From: Paracoccaceae bacterium
GTDB lineage: Bacteria > Pseudomonadota > Alphaproteobacteria > Rhizobiales > Stappiaceae
DNA length: 37,488 nt
Assembly: GCA_013373445.1 (NCBI GenBank)
Contig: JABXHV010000189.1
Location: 1-37,488, forward strand
Reading direction: 5' to 3'
The notes beneath the pieces are model-generated. The model was not told the origin of the DNA. It ran no database searches and was given only the letters and a program-made list of their open reading frames with translations. Below, one piece after another: positions 1-7,692 of this stretch; the first letter of the stretch is position 1; each line of letters starts with the position of its first letter. The position numbers were made by a program, and so were the translations under genes.

Positions 1-81
1 ACGCATCTGCTGCTGATCGAGCCAGCAGGGACACCCAATACCGGCAATCCCGAGACTGCTGCCGTAAAGACCAACATCTGA
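1..81 (+). CDS. C-terminal end of an unidentified ORF upstream of soxD (5' truncated)
   Basis: An open frame enters from the left edge and ends at TGA, 8 bases before the soxD start. The 26 visible residues end in ETAAVKTNI. The tight spacing implies co-transcription with the sox genes. In the usual order soxB precedes soxD, so this could be the end of soxB, but the visible tail does not resemble the SoxB C-terminus I know. It may instead be an inserted gene or an unusual SoxB tail. No function is assigned. Confidence 0.45.
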   Translation, partial: THLLLIEPAGTPNTGNPETAAVKTNI

Positions 82-89
82 GGCCGACC

Positions 90-416
90 ATGTTGCTAAT
101 CCACTGCCCCTACTGCGAAACAGAACGGCCCGAGCTGGAATTTGTCTGCCGCGGTGAAGCCCATATTGCGCGCCCACAGGATCCATCGTCGCAAACCGAC
201 GAACAATGGGCCGAGTACCTTTATCTTCGCGAGAACCACAAGGGCATCTATGCCGAGCGTTGGCGCCACATCCACGGCTGCGGACGTTTCTTCAATGCGG
301 TGCGCGATACCGTGAGCGACAAGTTCCTGAGCATCTACAAGACAGGCGAACCAAAGCCTGACCTCGACGCGCTTGCAGCCCGTTTTGCCAAGTCTTCTGC
401 GGAGGCCAAAAAGTGA
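90..416 (+). CDS. soxD: Sarcosine oxidase delta subunit
   Basis: This is the small zinc-binding subunit of cytosolic heterotetrameric sarcosine oxidase (alpha-beta-gamma-delta), which oxidatively demethylates sarcosine to glycine. The 108-residue protein has the family length. It starts with a CPYC knuckle (Cys6, Cys9) and carries a HIHGCGRFF segment (His60, His62, Cys64) that supplies the other zinc ligands in known SoxD structures. The start is an ATG 8 bases after the preceding stop. The stop overlaps the soxA GTG start in a GTGA junction, so the two genes are probably translationally coupled. Identification rests on the motif pattern, the length and the adjacency to soxA and soxG. Confidence 0.93.
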   Translation: MLLIHCPYCETERPELEFVCRGEAHIARPQDPSSQTDEQWAEYLYLRENHKGIYAERWRHIHGCGRFFNAVRDTVSDKFLSIYKTGEPKPDLDALAARFAKSSAEAKK

Positions 417-3415
417 GCCAACCTTTTCGCTTAGAAAAAGGCGGTCGCATCGACCGCAACGCATCTGTCACCTTCTCCTTCGACGGCGAGGAACTGGAAG
501 GCTACCAAGGCGATACGCTGGCCTCTGCGCTGCTTGCCAATGGCCAGCATCTTGTGGGCCGTTCGTTCAAGTATCACCGCCCACGCGGCATTGTGACAGC
601 TGGTTCGGAAGAACCAAACGCGCTGGTCTCAATCCACCGCAAAGGCGATCAGACACCGAACATTCGTGCAACCCAGGTCGAACTGTACGAGGGGCTGGAA
701 GCCACCAGTCAGAACCGGTTTCCAAGCCTTGGCTTTGACGTTGGTGCCATCAATGACATCCTGTCGCCGCTGTTCCCGGCCGGCTTCTACTACAAGACCT
801 TCATGTGGCCAAAGTCCTTCTGGGACCGCGTGTATGAGCCGATCATCCGTTCGGCCGCAGGTCTTGGCTATGCGCCCAAGAACCCGGACCACGACCGCTA
901 CGCGAACACCTATGCCCATTGCGACGTCTTGGTCATCGGATCTGGTCCTGCAGGTCTCGCCGCCGCGCTGAGCGCAGCTGAGAGCGGTGCGCGCGTCATT
1001 CTTTGTGATGAGCAAGCCGAGTTTGGCGGTTCACTCCTGAGTGAAACGACCTCCACAATCGACGGTTTGGCTCCAGCGGAATGGATCGTCAAAACCGTTA
1101 CAACGCTGGCGGGGATGGACAATGTCACGCTGCTGCCGCGCACCACGGCTTTCGGGTATTTTGCCCAGAATTTCGTGTCGCTTGCCGAACGCGTGACCGA
1201 ACATCTGGCACAGCCGGATGCCAAACTACCACGTGAACGCCTGTGGCAGGTACGCGCAAAGGAAGTCGTGATTGCCGCTGGCAGTATCGAACGGCCGATG
1301 GTTTTCCCGGAAAACGACCGTCCGGGCATCATGCACGCAGAAGCCGGACGAACTTACCTGAACCGCTATGGCGTCAAGGTTGGCGACAAGGTCCTCGTGG
1401 CCACCGCCTGCGACAGTGCATGGCAGGCCGCCTTTGACCTGGCCGACGCCGGCACGGAAATCGCTGCGATTGCCGATTTGAGACCAAACCCGCCTGAAAG
1501 CCTTGTCTCCATAGCAAAGGCGCGTGGCATTCGTGTCGAGACAGCTTGCTCGGTGACCGGCACCTCAGGTCGCAAGCGGGTTTCCAAGGCCCTTCTTGGC
1601 CGTATTTCCGAAAGCGGTTCGGTCAGCGCTGCAGGAGAAGTCGCCTGTGACGCGATCCTGATGTCCGCTGGCTGGACACCAACCGTCAGCACTTATTCCC
1701 AGTCCCGCGGCAAGGTCGTGTGGAACGAGGAAGCACAGGCCTTCTTGCCCGGTGTTCACGTTCAAAACGAACGCTCAGCAGGCACCTGTCAGGGCGTCTT
1801 CGGTCTCGATGCCGTGCTCAAGGACGGCTATGCGGCCGGTGAAGACGCAGCGAAGGCCGCGACGGGCAAAACCGGCAAGGTGACCTATTCCATCGGCTCG
1901 GGAGACGAAATGATCTCCGGCACTTTCATGGGAGAAATTCCACATGATCGGGATGCCTCTCGCGTCAAGGCCTTCGTTGACTACCAGAACGATGTGACTG
2001 CGAAAGATGTTAAACTGGCCGTGCGCGAAGGCATGCATTCCATCGAGCACATCAAACGCTACACAACAACCGGCATGGCGACCGATCAGGGCCGTTTGTC
2101 GAACATCAATGCCTTGGCGATTGCCTCCAAGGCCCTCGACAAGCCGCTCACCGCGGTGGGGCTGACAACATTCCGCCAGCCCTACACACCAACCACCTTC
2201 GGTACATTTGCAGGACAGTCCAGAGGTCAGTTCTTTGACCCGGTCCGCAAAACCCCTTCCCACGATTGGGCGGTTGATCGCGGCGCAGAGTTCGAAGACG
2301 TCGGCCAGTGGAAACGGGCCTGGTTCTTCCCGCAAGACAATGAAGACATGCATGCCGCCGTTGCCCGCGAATGCAAGATCGCCCGCGAGAAGGTTGGTCT
2401 GTTTGACGCATCGACCCTCGGCAAGATCGAAGTCGTGGGCCCGGATGCTGCCGAATTCCTCGAGCGCATGTACACCAACCCCTGGAAGAAGCTGGGTGTT
2501 GGGCGATGCCGCTACGGTTTGATGCTCAATGACGCCGGTTTCATTATTGACGACGGTGTGGTTGGTCGCATTGCCGAAGATCGCTTCCATGTCACAACAA
2601 CGACCGGCGGCGCTGCCCACGTCTTTGCAACAATGGAAGACTATCTCCAGACGGAATGGCCGGAGCTTGATGTCTGGATCACGTCCACAACCGAACAATA
2701 TGCGGTTGCAGCCATTCAGGGGCCATTGGCCCGCGAAGTCATCGCACCTTTCATAGAAGGCATCGACCTGTCTGCCGAGGCTTTCTCTCACATGAGCGTC
2801 GCGACCGGCACCTTCTGCGGCGTCCCGTGCCGCTTGTTCCGCATCTCCTTTACAGGAGAGCTGGGCTTTGAGGTCAACGTGCCGCGGCGCCATGGTGAAA
2901 TGGTCTGGAAGACACTTGCAGCCGAAGTTGAAAAGCGTGGCGGCGTCTTCTACGGGACGGAAACCATGCACGTCCTGCGCGCTGAAAAAGGCTACATTAT
3001 CGTCGGGCAGGAAACCGACGGCACAGTGACGCCCGATGACTGCGGCATGAACTGGGCCATCGGCAAGAAAAAGCACGACTTTGTCGGCAAGCGCGGCCTG
3101 GCACGTCCCGATCTTGTTGCTGAAAACCGCAAGCAGCTCGTCGGCCTTCTAACCACAGATCCGAAAGTGGTTCTGGAAGAAGGCGCTCAAGTTACGACCT
3201 CTGCCAATCCCGCCAAGGGAACGCCGGCCGACGGCCACGTCACATCCTCCTATCACAGCGCAACGCTTGGCCGTTCCATTGCCCTGGCAATGGTCAAGAA
3301 CGGACGCGCCCTGGAAGGTGAAACTTTGTACGTACCGATGCCGGAAGGCAGCATTCCCGTAAAAATCACGGGCACGGTGTTTTTTGACAAAGAGGGAGAA
3401 CGTCTCAATGGCTGA
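413..3415 (+). CDS. soxA: Sarcosine oxidase alpha subunit
   Basis: This is the large (1000-residue) subunit of heterotetrameric sarcosine oxidase. In the family it carries NAD+ and a folate site and, with the beta subunit, passes the methylene group of sarcosine to tetrahydrofolate. Residues ~15-85 form the ferredoxin-like N-terminal domain (GDTLASALLANG, RSFKYHRPRG) without iron-sulfur cysteines, as usual for this subunit. A Rossmann dinucleotide motif GSGPAG lies at 176-181, with an acidic residue (Glu200) ending the next strand. The last ~380 residues have the GcvT aminomethyltransferase fold (for example FTGELGFEVNVP and GTETMHVLRAEKGY). The start is a GTG inside the soxD stop, and the end overlaps soxG by 8 bases. 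It is intact and of normal length. Confidence 0.96.
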   Translation: MSQPFRLEKGGRIDRNASVTFSFDGEELEGYQGDTLASALLANGQHLVGRSFKYHRPRGIVTAGSEEPNALVSIHRKGDQTPNIRATQVELYEGLEATSQNRFPSLGFDVGAINDILSPLFPAGFYYKTFMWPKSFWDRVYEPIIRSAAGLGYAPKNPDHDRYANTYAHCDVLVIGSGPAGLAAALSAAESGARVILCDEQAEFGGSLLSETTSTIDGLAPAEWIVKTVTTLAGMDNVTLLPRTTAFGYFAQNFVSLAERVTEHLAQPDAKLPRERLWQVRAKEVVIAAGSIERPMVFPENDRPGIMHAEAGRTYLNRYGVKVGDKVLVATACDSAWQAAFDLADAGTEIAAIADLRPNPPESLVSIAKARGIRVETACSVTGTSGRKRVSKALLGRISESGSVSAAGEVACDAILMSAGWTPTVSTYSQSRGKVVWNEEAQAFLPGVHVQNERSAGTCQGVFGLDAVLKDGYAAGEDAAKAATGKTGKVTYSIGSGDEMISGTFMGEIPHDRDASRVKAFVDYQNDVTAKDVKLAVREGMHSIEHIKRYTTTGMATDQGRLSNINALAIASKALDKPLTAVGLTTFRQPYTPTTFGTFAGQSRGQFFDPVRKTPSHDWAVDRGAEFEDVGQWKRAWFFPQDNEDMHAAVARECKIAREKVGLFDASTLGKIEVVGPDAAEFLERMYTNPWKKLGVGRCRYGLMLNDAGFIIDDGVVGRIAEDRFHVTTTTGGAAHVFATMEDYLQTEWPELDVWITSTTEQYAVAAIQGPLAREVIAPFIEGIDLSAEAFSHMSVATGTFCGVPCRLFRISFTGELGFEVNVPRRHGEMVWKTLAAEVEKRGGVFYGTETMHVLRAEKGYIIVGQETDGTVTPDDCGMNWAIGKKKHDFVGKRGLARPDLVAENRKQLVGLLTTDPKVVLEEGAQVTTSANPAKGTPADGHVTSSYHSATLGRSIALAMVKNGRALEGETLYVPMPEGSIPVKITGTVFFDKEGERLNG

Positions 3416-3983
3416 GGACATGGTGACAACACTCTACGCCCCCGACGCCGGCGAAGAACCATTGCTGTCTCTTCCCGATGTGTCGATGCTCAAAACGGCT
3501 CCCGTGACACGGCTATCTTTCCGTGGCCGAGAAGAGGCCCGCAAGGCAGCAGGCAAAGGCTTCGGCTTTGCGCTGCCGACCAAGGCCTTGAACGCAAAGA
3601 CTAAGGACGACAAGGCCGCCCTTTGGTTGGGACCAGATGAATGGTTGCTCCTGGCGCAGGACGATGCGCTCGAGACAACCCTCAGCAGTTTGGAAAAAGC
3701 GCTGAGTGAGACCCCGCATGCACTGGTTGATGTTTCGCATCGTCAGGACGCGATACTCGTCACCGGTTCTAAAGCCACATGGCTGCTGAACGTCGGCATT
3801 GCAATTGATCTGCACATTGACGCCTTTGCCGTTGGAACAGTCACCCGAACGCTTTTCAACAAGGCACCCATCATGTTGTGGCGCGTCAGCGAAGACAGCT
3901 TCGTGGTCGAAGCATGGGGATCTTTCATGGACTATGTGTCGGGCATCATGATCGAGGCCGCTGAAGAGCTCAAAGCTGCCTGA
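3408..3983 (+). CDS. soxG: Sarcosine oxidase gamma subunit
   Basis: This is the fourth subunit of heterotetrameric sarcosine oxidase, a GcvT-like fold protein of about 190 residues that packs against the alpha subunit. I chose the ATG that reads MAEDMVTTLY, because an AGGGAG ribosome binding site lies about 9 bases upstream. A longer reading from an upstream TTG would start inside soxA with no good site. The 8-base overlap with soxA indicates translational coupling. Family-like segments are WLGPDEWLLL, HALVDVSHRQ and the C-terminal FVVEAWGSFMDYV. A strong terminator follows, so this is the last gene of the operon. Confidence 0.93.
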   Translation: MAEDMVTTLYAPDAGEEPLLSLPDVSMLKTAPVTRLSFRGREEARKAAGKGFGFALPTKALNAKTKDDKAALWLGPDEWLLLAQDDALETTLSSLEKALSETPHALVDVSHRQDAILVTGSKATWLLNVGIAIDLHIDAFAVGTVTRTLFNKAPIMLWRVSEDSFVVEAWGSFMDYVSGIMIEAAEELKAA

Positions 3984-4033
3984 GCGGTGCGAAGTCTATC
4001 CCGTCCAAGAACGGCCAACAAAATTTGACGGTA

Positions 4034-4059
4034 AAAAAGGCGCCAATTGGCGCCTTTTT
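4034..4059. terminator. Bidirectional intrinsic terminator between soxG and the phosphate transporter
   Basis: A perfect 11-bp inverted repeat, AAAAAGGCGCC / GGCGCCTTTTT, is separated by AATT. It has a T-run on both strands and sits in the gap between two convergent genes. It should stop the sox transcript and also transcription arriving from the minus strand. Confidence 0.93.
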
Positions 4060-4088
4060 GTGTTTCCTGTTCACAAGTGAGCCTCAGG

Positions 4089-5582
4089 TCAGGCAATCAA
4101 CTTGTCCAGAATAAAGAACAAACAGGCCGACAGCACCGCTGCCGCTGGAACCGTGATCACCCACGCAGCCACAATGGTCATGAAATGCGACCGGCGGACC
4201 AGCTTGCGCCGTGCCTGTTCCTCCCGGTTACGCACCGGACGGACCTTCTTGACCTTGCCCTCGGTCTTTTCATTCACATACTGAATACGGCGCGCCGAGT
4301 TCTCCGTATACCACTCACGGAAGAAGCCCACGCCAAACACCGCACCAACGGCAATATGGGTCGATGACACGGGCATCCCGAGCCAGGAAGCTACAATCAC
4401 GGTGATGGCGGCAGAAATAGCCACGCAATAGGCACGCATCGGGTTTAGCTTGGTAATCTGTTGCCCAACCATGCGGATCAACTTCGGGCCAAACAACAAG
4501 AGCCCGAAGGAAATCCCGAAGGCCCCAACGGCCATCACCCACAGCGGGATGACAACCTTTGTCGCCACATCGCCGAGCGCCACCGTATGAACGATCGCAG
4601 CCAGCGGGCCAACGGCATTGGCCACATCATTGGCGCCATGGGCAAAAGACAACAGAGCCGCTGAAAAAACCAATGGCAAGGCAAACAGCTTGCGTAACGA
4701 CTGATTGCGGTTCTCAAGCCCTTTTGCCTGCCGGGCAATAAATGGACGCGCCAAGGCCCACGCCAAAAGCCCGGTGCCGAGCCCGATCAGAAGCGCGATC
4801 TGAAGATCAATCTTGATGATCTTCTTCAGGCCTTTCATGGCCAGATAGGCGGAAAAGGCACCGGCCATGATGGCAATCAGGATCGGCACCCAAAGCCGGG
4901 CCGCAGCAATCTTGTCTTCCCGATAGATAATCTGTGTCTTGATCAATGCCAGAAAGCCTGCCGCGATCACACCACCCAGCAAGGGCGAGATGACCCAGCT
5001 TGCAGCAATGCTGCTCATAGTGCTCCAGTCAACAGCCGCGAAGCCTGCGGCGGCAATCCCTGCCCCCATCACGCCACCGACGATAGAATGCGTGGTCGAG
5101 ACAGGTGCACCGATCCAGGTGGCCAGATTGATCCAAAGCGCTGAAGACACCAGAGCTGCCATCATCGCAGCGATAAACACATGCGGGTCCGACACGCTGG
5201 CCGGATCAATGATGCCCTTGGAAATCGTTCCAACCACATCGCCGCCCGCCAGAAGCGCACCTGCGCTCTCGAAGACGGCTGCAATTACCAGCGCCATAAG
5301 CAAAGACATAGCGCGGGAGCCAACGGCAGGACCAACATTGTTGGCCACATCATTGGCGCCAATGTTGAGGGCCATATAGGCCCCGATGGCAGTTGCGGAA
5401 ATTATGACGGCTGATCCGGGGGAACCGAACAGGACAGCCGTGGCGATCATGGCGCAAAGAGCAATGAACACCAGTGCAAGACCTGGAGCGACAAGACCCT
5501 GGCCGAGACGGCCCGCCGCCTCTTCCATGTAGCTCAGCTTGTCCAGATCCTTATCAAGGGTCGGCTTTTTGTAATTCGGCAT
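4089..5582 (-). CDS. Pit/Pho-4 family inorganic phosphate transporter
   Basis: This is an inner-membrane, low-affinity phosphate:cation symporter. The family hallmark, a duplicated Pho-4 signature, is clear: GANDVANNVGPAVG in the first half and HGANDVANAVGPLAA in the second. Each half also has a P-V-S-[ST]-T-H motif (GAPVSTTHSIVGG, GMPVSSTHIAVGA). About ten or more hydrophobic segments are visible, with a basic cytosolic stretch (KVKKVRPVRNREEQARRK) near the C-terminus. The 497-residue length suits the E. coli PitA-like class rather than the shorter rhizobial Pit. I start at the ATG reading MPNYKKPTLDK; an in-frame ATG 42 bases upstream adds 14 residues of little family character. No Pho box is evident upstream. 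Confidence 0.92.
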   Translation of the reverse strand: MPNYKKPTLDKDLDKLSYMEEAAGRLGQGLVAPGLALVFIALCAMIATAVLFGSPGSAVIISATAIGAYMALNIGANDVANNVGPAVGSRAMSLLMALVIAAVFESAGALLAGGDVVGTISKGIIDPASVSDPHVFIAAMMAALVSSALWINLATWIGAPVSTTHSIVGGVMGAGIAAAGFAAVDWSTMSSIAASWVISPLLGGVIAAGFLALIKTQIIYREDKIAAARLWVPILIAIMAGAFSAYLAMKGLKKIIKIDLQIALLIGLGTGLLAWALARPFIARQAKGLENRNQSLRKLFALPLVFSAALLSFAHGANDVANAVGPLAAIVHTVALGDVATKVVIPLWVMAVGAFGISFGLLLFGPKLIRMVGQQITKLNPMRAYCVAISAAITVIVASWLGMPVSSTHIAVGAVFGVGFFREWYTENSARRIQYVNEKTEGKVKKVRPVRNREEQARRKLVRRSHFMTIVAAWVITVPAAAVLSACLFFILDKLIA

Positions 5583-5804
5583 TGTCACACAATCCAAGTC
5601 GCATAAGTCGCCCATAACAGGCATTCATTCGGCTACTGACGAGGTGTTGAATAGAAACAGAGTCGTCCCCGAGAACAACCGCGAATTGCCCACTCAAGGA
5701 GAACCGGCTCTTTCCTGGAGGTTTTTTAGCCCCAGACACCCAATCTTACCATGTGTGCGATAAGCCATATGCGACGATAATCAATGGCAAATTTGATTAC
5801 CCGG

Positions 5805-6296
5805 CTAATTATTTGCAAATTCCCGTTGAAATTGTTTCAAAATCTGCGCCAATCCCGGCTCATCAGCTCGTTTTATGGCCTCAGGAAGCCTGCACCACAG
5901 CAAATCACGCTGTCCAACTTCCGGAAACTCATCCAGGGTCTTCTTGACCTCCAGCAGATAAACAAGCACCTCTGTACGCAGTTTCAAACCAGCCTTGTGC
6001 CCTTTGTGCGACCGGTATTTTCCATAAGGCTTCTTGGAAACCTTCCCGATCACTCCGGCTTCTTCATAGGCTTCGGTGCGGGCCGTCTTGTGGGCCCGGC
6101 TTTTCATGATCGGCCAGCCCTTTGGGATGATCAACCGACGTGTCGTGCGCGATGTTACCAGGAGCACTTCTGGCGCCCCGTTGCGCATACGATAACACAG
6201 CGCGGCGATCTGCAATCGCGAAGGCCGGCGGAAAAGGTGTTTCGTTTTAGACCAGATCGGCATTGGTGCAAGAGACCAGGTTTGAGAAGAAAACAT
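5805..6296 (-). CDS. Nudix hydrolase (DIPP-like)
   Basis: This is a 163-residue MutT/Nudix-fold hydrolase that probably cleaves a nucleoside- or inositol-linked diphosphate; the substrate cannot be read from sequence. The Nudix helix begins at PKGWP and ends in EAYEEAGV. Against the GX5EX7REUXEEXGU consensus, the first Glu is Ser and the Arg before the central Glu is Thr, but the metal-binding EAYEE core is intact. A PKGWP lead-in and missing early Glu occur in diphosphoinositol/diadenosine polyphosphate hydrolase-like relatives. The start is uncertain: no clear ribosome binding site precedes this ATG, and an in-frame ATG 33 bases downstream (MPIWSKTKH) is equally possible. Confidence 0.85.
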   Translation of the reverse strand: MFSSQTWSLAPMPIWSKTKHLFRRPSRLQIAALCYRMRNGAPEVLLVTSRTTRRLIIPKGWPIMKSRAHKTARTEAYEEAGVIGKVSKKPYGKYRSHKGHKAGLKLRTEVLVYLLEVKKTLDEFPEVGQRDLLWCRLPEAIKRADEPGLAQILKQFQREFANN

Positions 6297-6382
6297 CGCA
6301 ACAACGGTTCAATTAAACTGGCGACTCTAAATGTCAGCTTGAAGTCTTTCCGACAATTAGTGTCTCAATCGACTTTTTAAAG

Positions 6383-6408
6383 GACTTGGTCTTTCACACT
6401 ACCAAGTC
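6383..6408 (-). terminator. Probable terminator hairpin after the nitrilase-family gene
   Basis: An 8-bp perfect inverted repeat, GACTTGGT / ACCAAGTC, with a 10-base loop overlaps the stop codon of the upstream minus-strand gene. On that strand it is followed by CTTT and then A-rich sequence, so the U-tract is short. It may be a weak terminator or an mRNA-stabilising hairpin. Confidence 0.5.
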
Positions 6409-7297
6409 ACTTCGGTTGAATGGAAATGTGATCGGCAGACCAGGCTCCAGGCCAGACCTCCGCCTTGCCCCGTCGCAAGGCTCGCACCTCGGCAACTGGA
6501 ACAGAGGCAACCAGAAACGGCTCCTCACCATTGAGACCTCCTGTTGGAGCAATGCTCGCCGCAACGCCTTTGTAGCCAAGGCTTTCTTCACACGGCACGA
6601 ACAGGGAGCAGCCGGAGACATTGGTTTCCATCTGTGTTGAGCCCGGCGTCGCACCGACCGTGCCGCACACTGCGACGCTTGCCATGAGTTCCACAGCGCG
6701 GGCCTTGGCACAATCAAACACCCGGTGATAACCCGACAACATCTCCGTCATCGAGGGCACAAGAAGAAGATCAAGTTCCTCACGCGCTAAAAGACAGGAA
6801 AGCGCCGGCATCTCGACATCGAGACAAATCAGGATTGCCGTCTTCAGACCGTCCAGATCAAAGGTCTGGAGCACCTGACCGCCTTCCAACATCCATGTTT
6901 CAGGATCTCTTTCGCCCGGTGTCAGGCACAATTTATCTTGAACAATCTTTCGCCCGTCACAGGTCAACAAAACAGCGGCATTCGTCAAGCCAAGCTCTGT
7001 TTGCATCGGCATCGAGCCAACCAAGAGATGAACGCCTGCACGCGCAGGCAAGGCTGAAAGCGCCTCTACGACCTTAGCGCCCTCTTCTGCAAGAAAGGCC
7101 ATTTCCTGGGTGGGTTTCAACCCTTCCGGCTTGTAGGCAAGACAGGCTTCAATCGCATATTCCGGGATGACGAGAAGCTTTGCCCCCTCACCGGCCGCGC
7201 GCTCAACGCGAGCTTCAATATGCGCGGCAAACTCCAAAGCATTCTTTGGAGCAAAGCCGAGATTCAGGGCACATAGGGCTAGGGCATAGTCCTGCAT
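6407..7297 (-). CDS. Carbon-nitrogen hydrolase (nitrilase superfamily)
   Basis: This is a cytosolic amidase/nitrilase-fold enzyme of 296 residues that hydrolyses an amide or carbamoyl C-N bond; the substrate is unknown. The catalytic set is visible: Glu46 in VIPEYAI, Lys122 in QDKLCLTPGE, and nucleophile Cys158 in ILICLDVEMP. A second conserved Glu (Glu129) closes the lysine motif. I use the ATG reading MQDYALAL, preceded by AAGAG; the frame also opens one codon earlier at TTG. The CLDVEMP context suits the general omega-amidase/carbamoylase-like branches rather than true nitrilases (CWEN). It is transcribed toward the Nudix gene with a hairpin between, so the two may be separate units. Confidence 0.88.
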   Translation of the reverse strand: MQDYALALCALNLGFAPKNALEFAAHIEARVERAAGEGAKLLVIPEYAIEACLAYKPEGLKPTQEMAFLAEEGAKVVEALSALPARAGVHLLVGSMPMQTELGLTNAAVLLTCDGRKIVQDKLCLTPGERDPETWMLEGGQVLQTFDLDGLKTAILICLDVEMPALSCLLAREELDLLLVPSMTEMLSGYHRVFDCAKARAVELMASVAVCGTVGATPGSTQMETNVSGCSLFVPCEESLGYKGVAASIAPTGGLNGEEPFLVASVPVAEVRALRRGKAEVWPGAWSADHISIQPK

Positions 7298-7405
7298 CAA
7301 AAACTCTTGGTCTCAATTGATCTGGCATTCCACGAAAGAAGCCGAGGAAACCGCAAGCTTAGTGAATTTTCAAATGAGCACCAACAACCTTCACGGCAGC
7401 AGGAC

Positions 7406-7600
7406 CTATTTTGCAGCTAATAGTGCAAAAAAACCGATCAGACTGGCCAGAAAACCAAACTGTAGCAGCCCAAAGCCAGTCTCTGAGGGAATCTCCGTGA
7501 GTTTGTCACCGGAACGAATAGTCCTGATTCCCACAAGCGCGCGATCCGTTGACTGATCAAGTTGCGCAAACAGGTCTTTCAACTCTTTCTGAGCATTCAT
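7406..7600 (-). CDS. Small single-pass membrane protein, unknown function
   Basis: This is a 64-residue protein I do not recognise. The N-terminal two thirds are polar and helix-prone (KELKDLFAQLDQ), and the last ~20 residues form one hydrophobic segment (GLLQFGFLASLIGFFALLAA) ending in Lys. That suggests a C-terminal tail anchor facing the cytosol. I chose the ATG preceded by AAGGAAG at about 5-9 bases; a longer reading begins 27 bases upstream with no such site. It lies 92 bases downstream of recJ on the same strand and could be read through from that operon. The good ribosome binding site and clean hydrophobic tail argue that it is real. Confidence 0.6.
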   Translation of the reverse strand: MNAQKELKDLFAQLDQSTDRALVGIRTIRSGDKLTEIPSETGFGLLQFGFLASLIGFFALLAAK

Positions 7601-7692
7601 TGCCACTTCCTTGGCTAAACCGTCCATGGTTCAATCTTAGAAGTTTGGAGCTTTCGAAAAGGTTAATGAAAATAAACCATGTTTTAGAAAGT

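Noticed and set aside
1775-3076. 433-codon minus-strand open frame antisense to soxA
   Set aside because: It lies wholly inside a clear sarcosine oxidase gene, has no family character, and long antisense frames are expected in GC-rich coding DNA.
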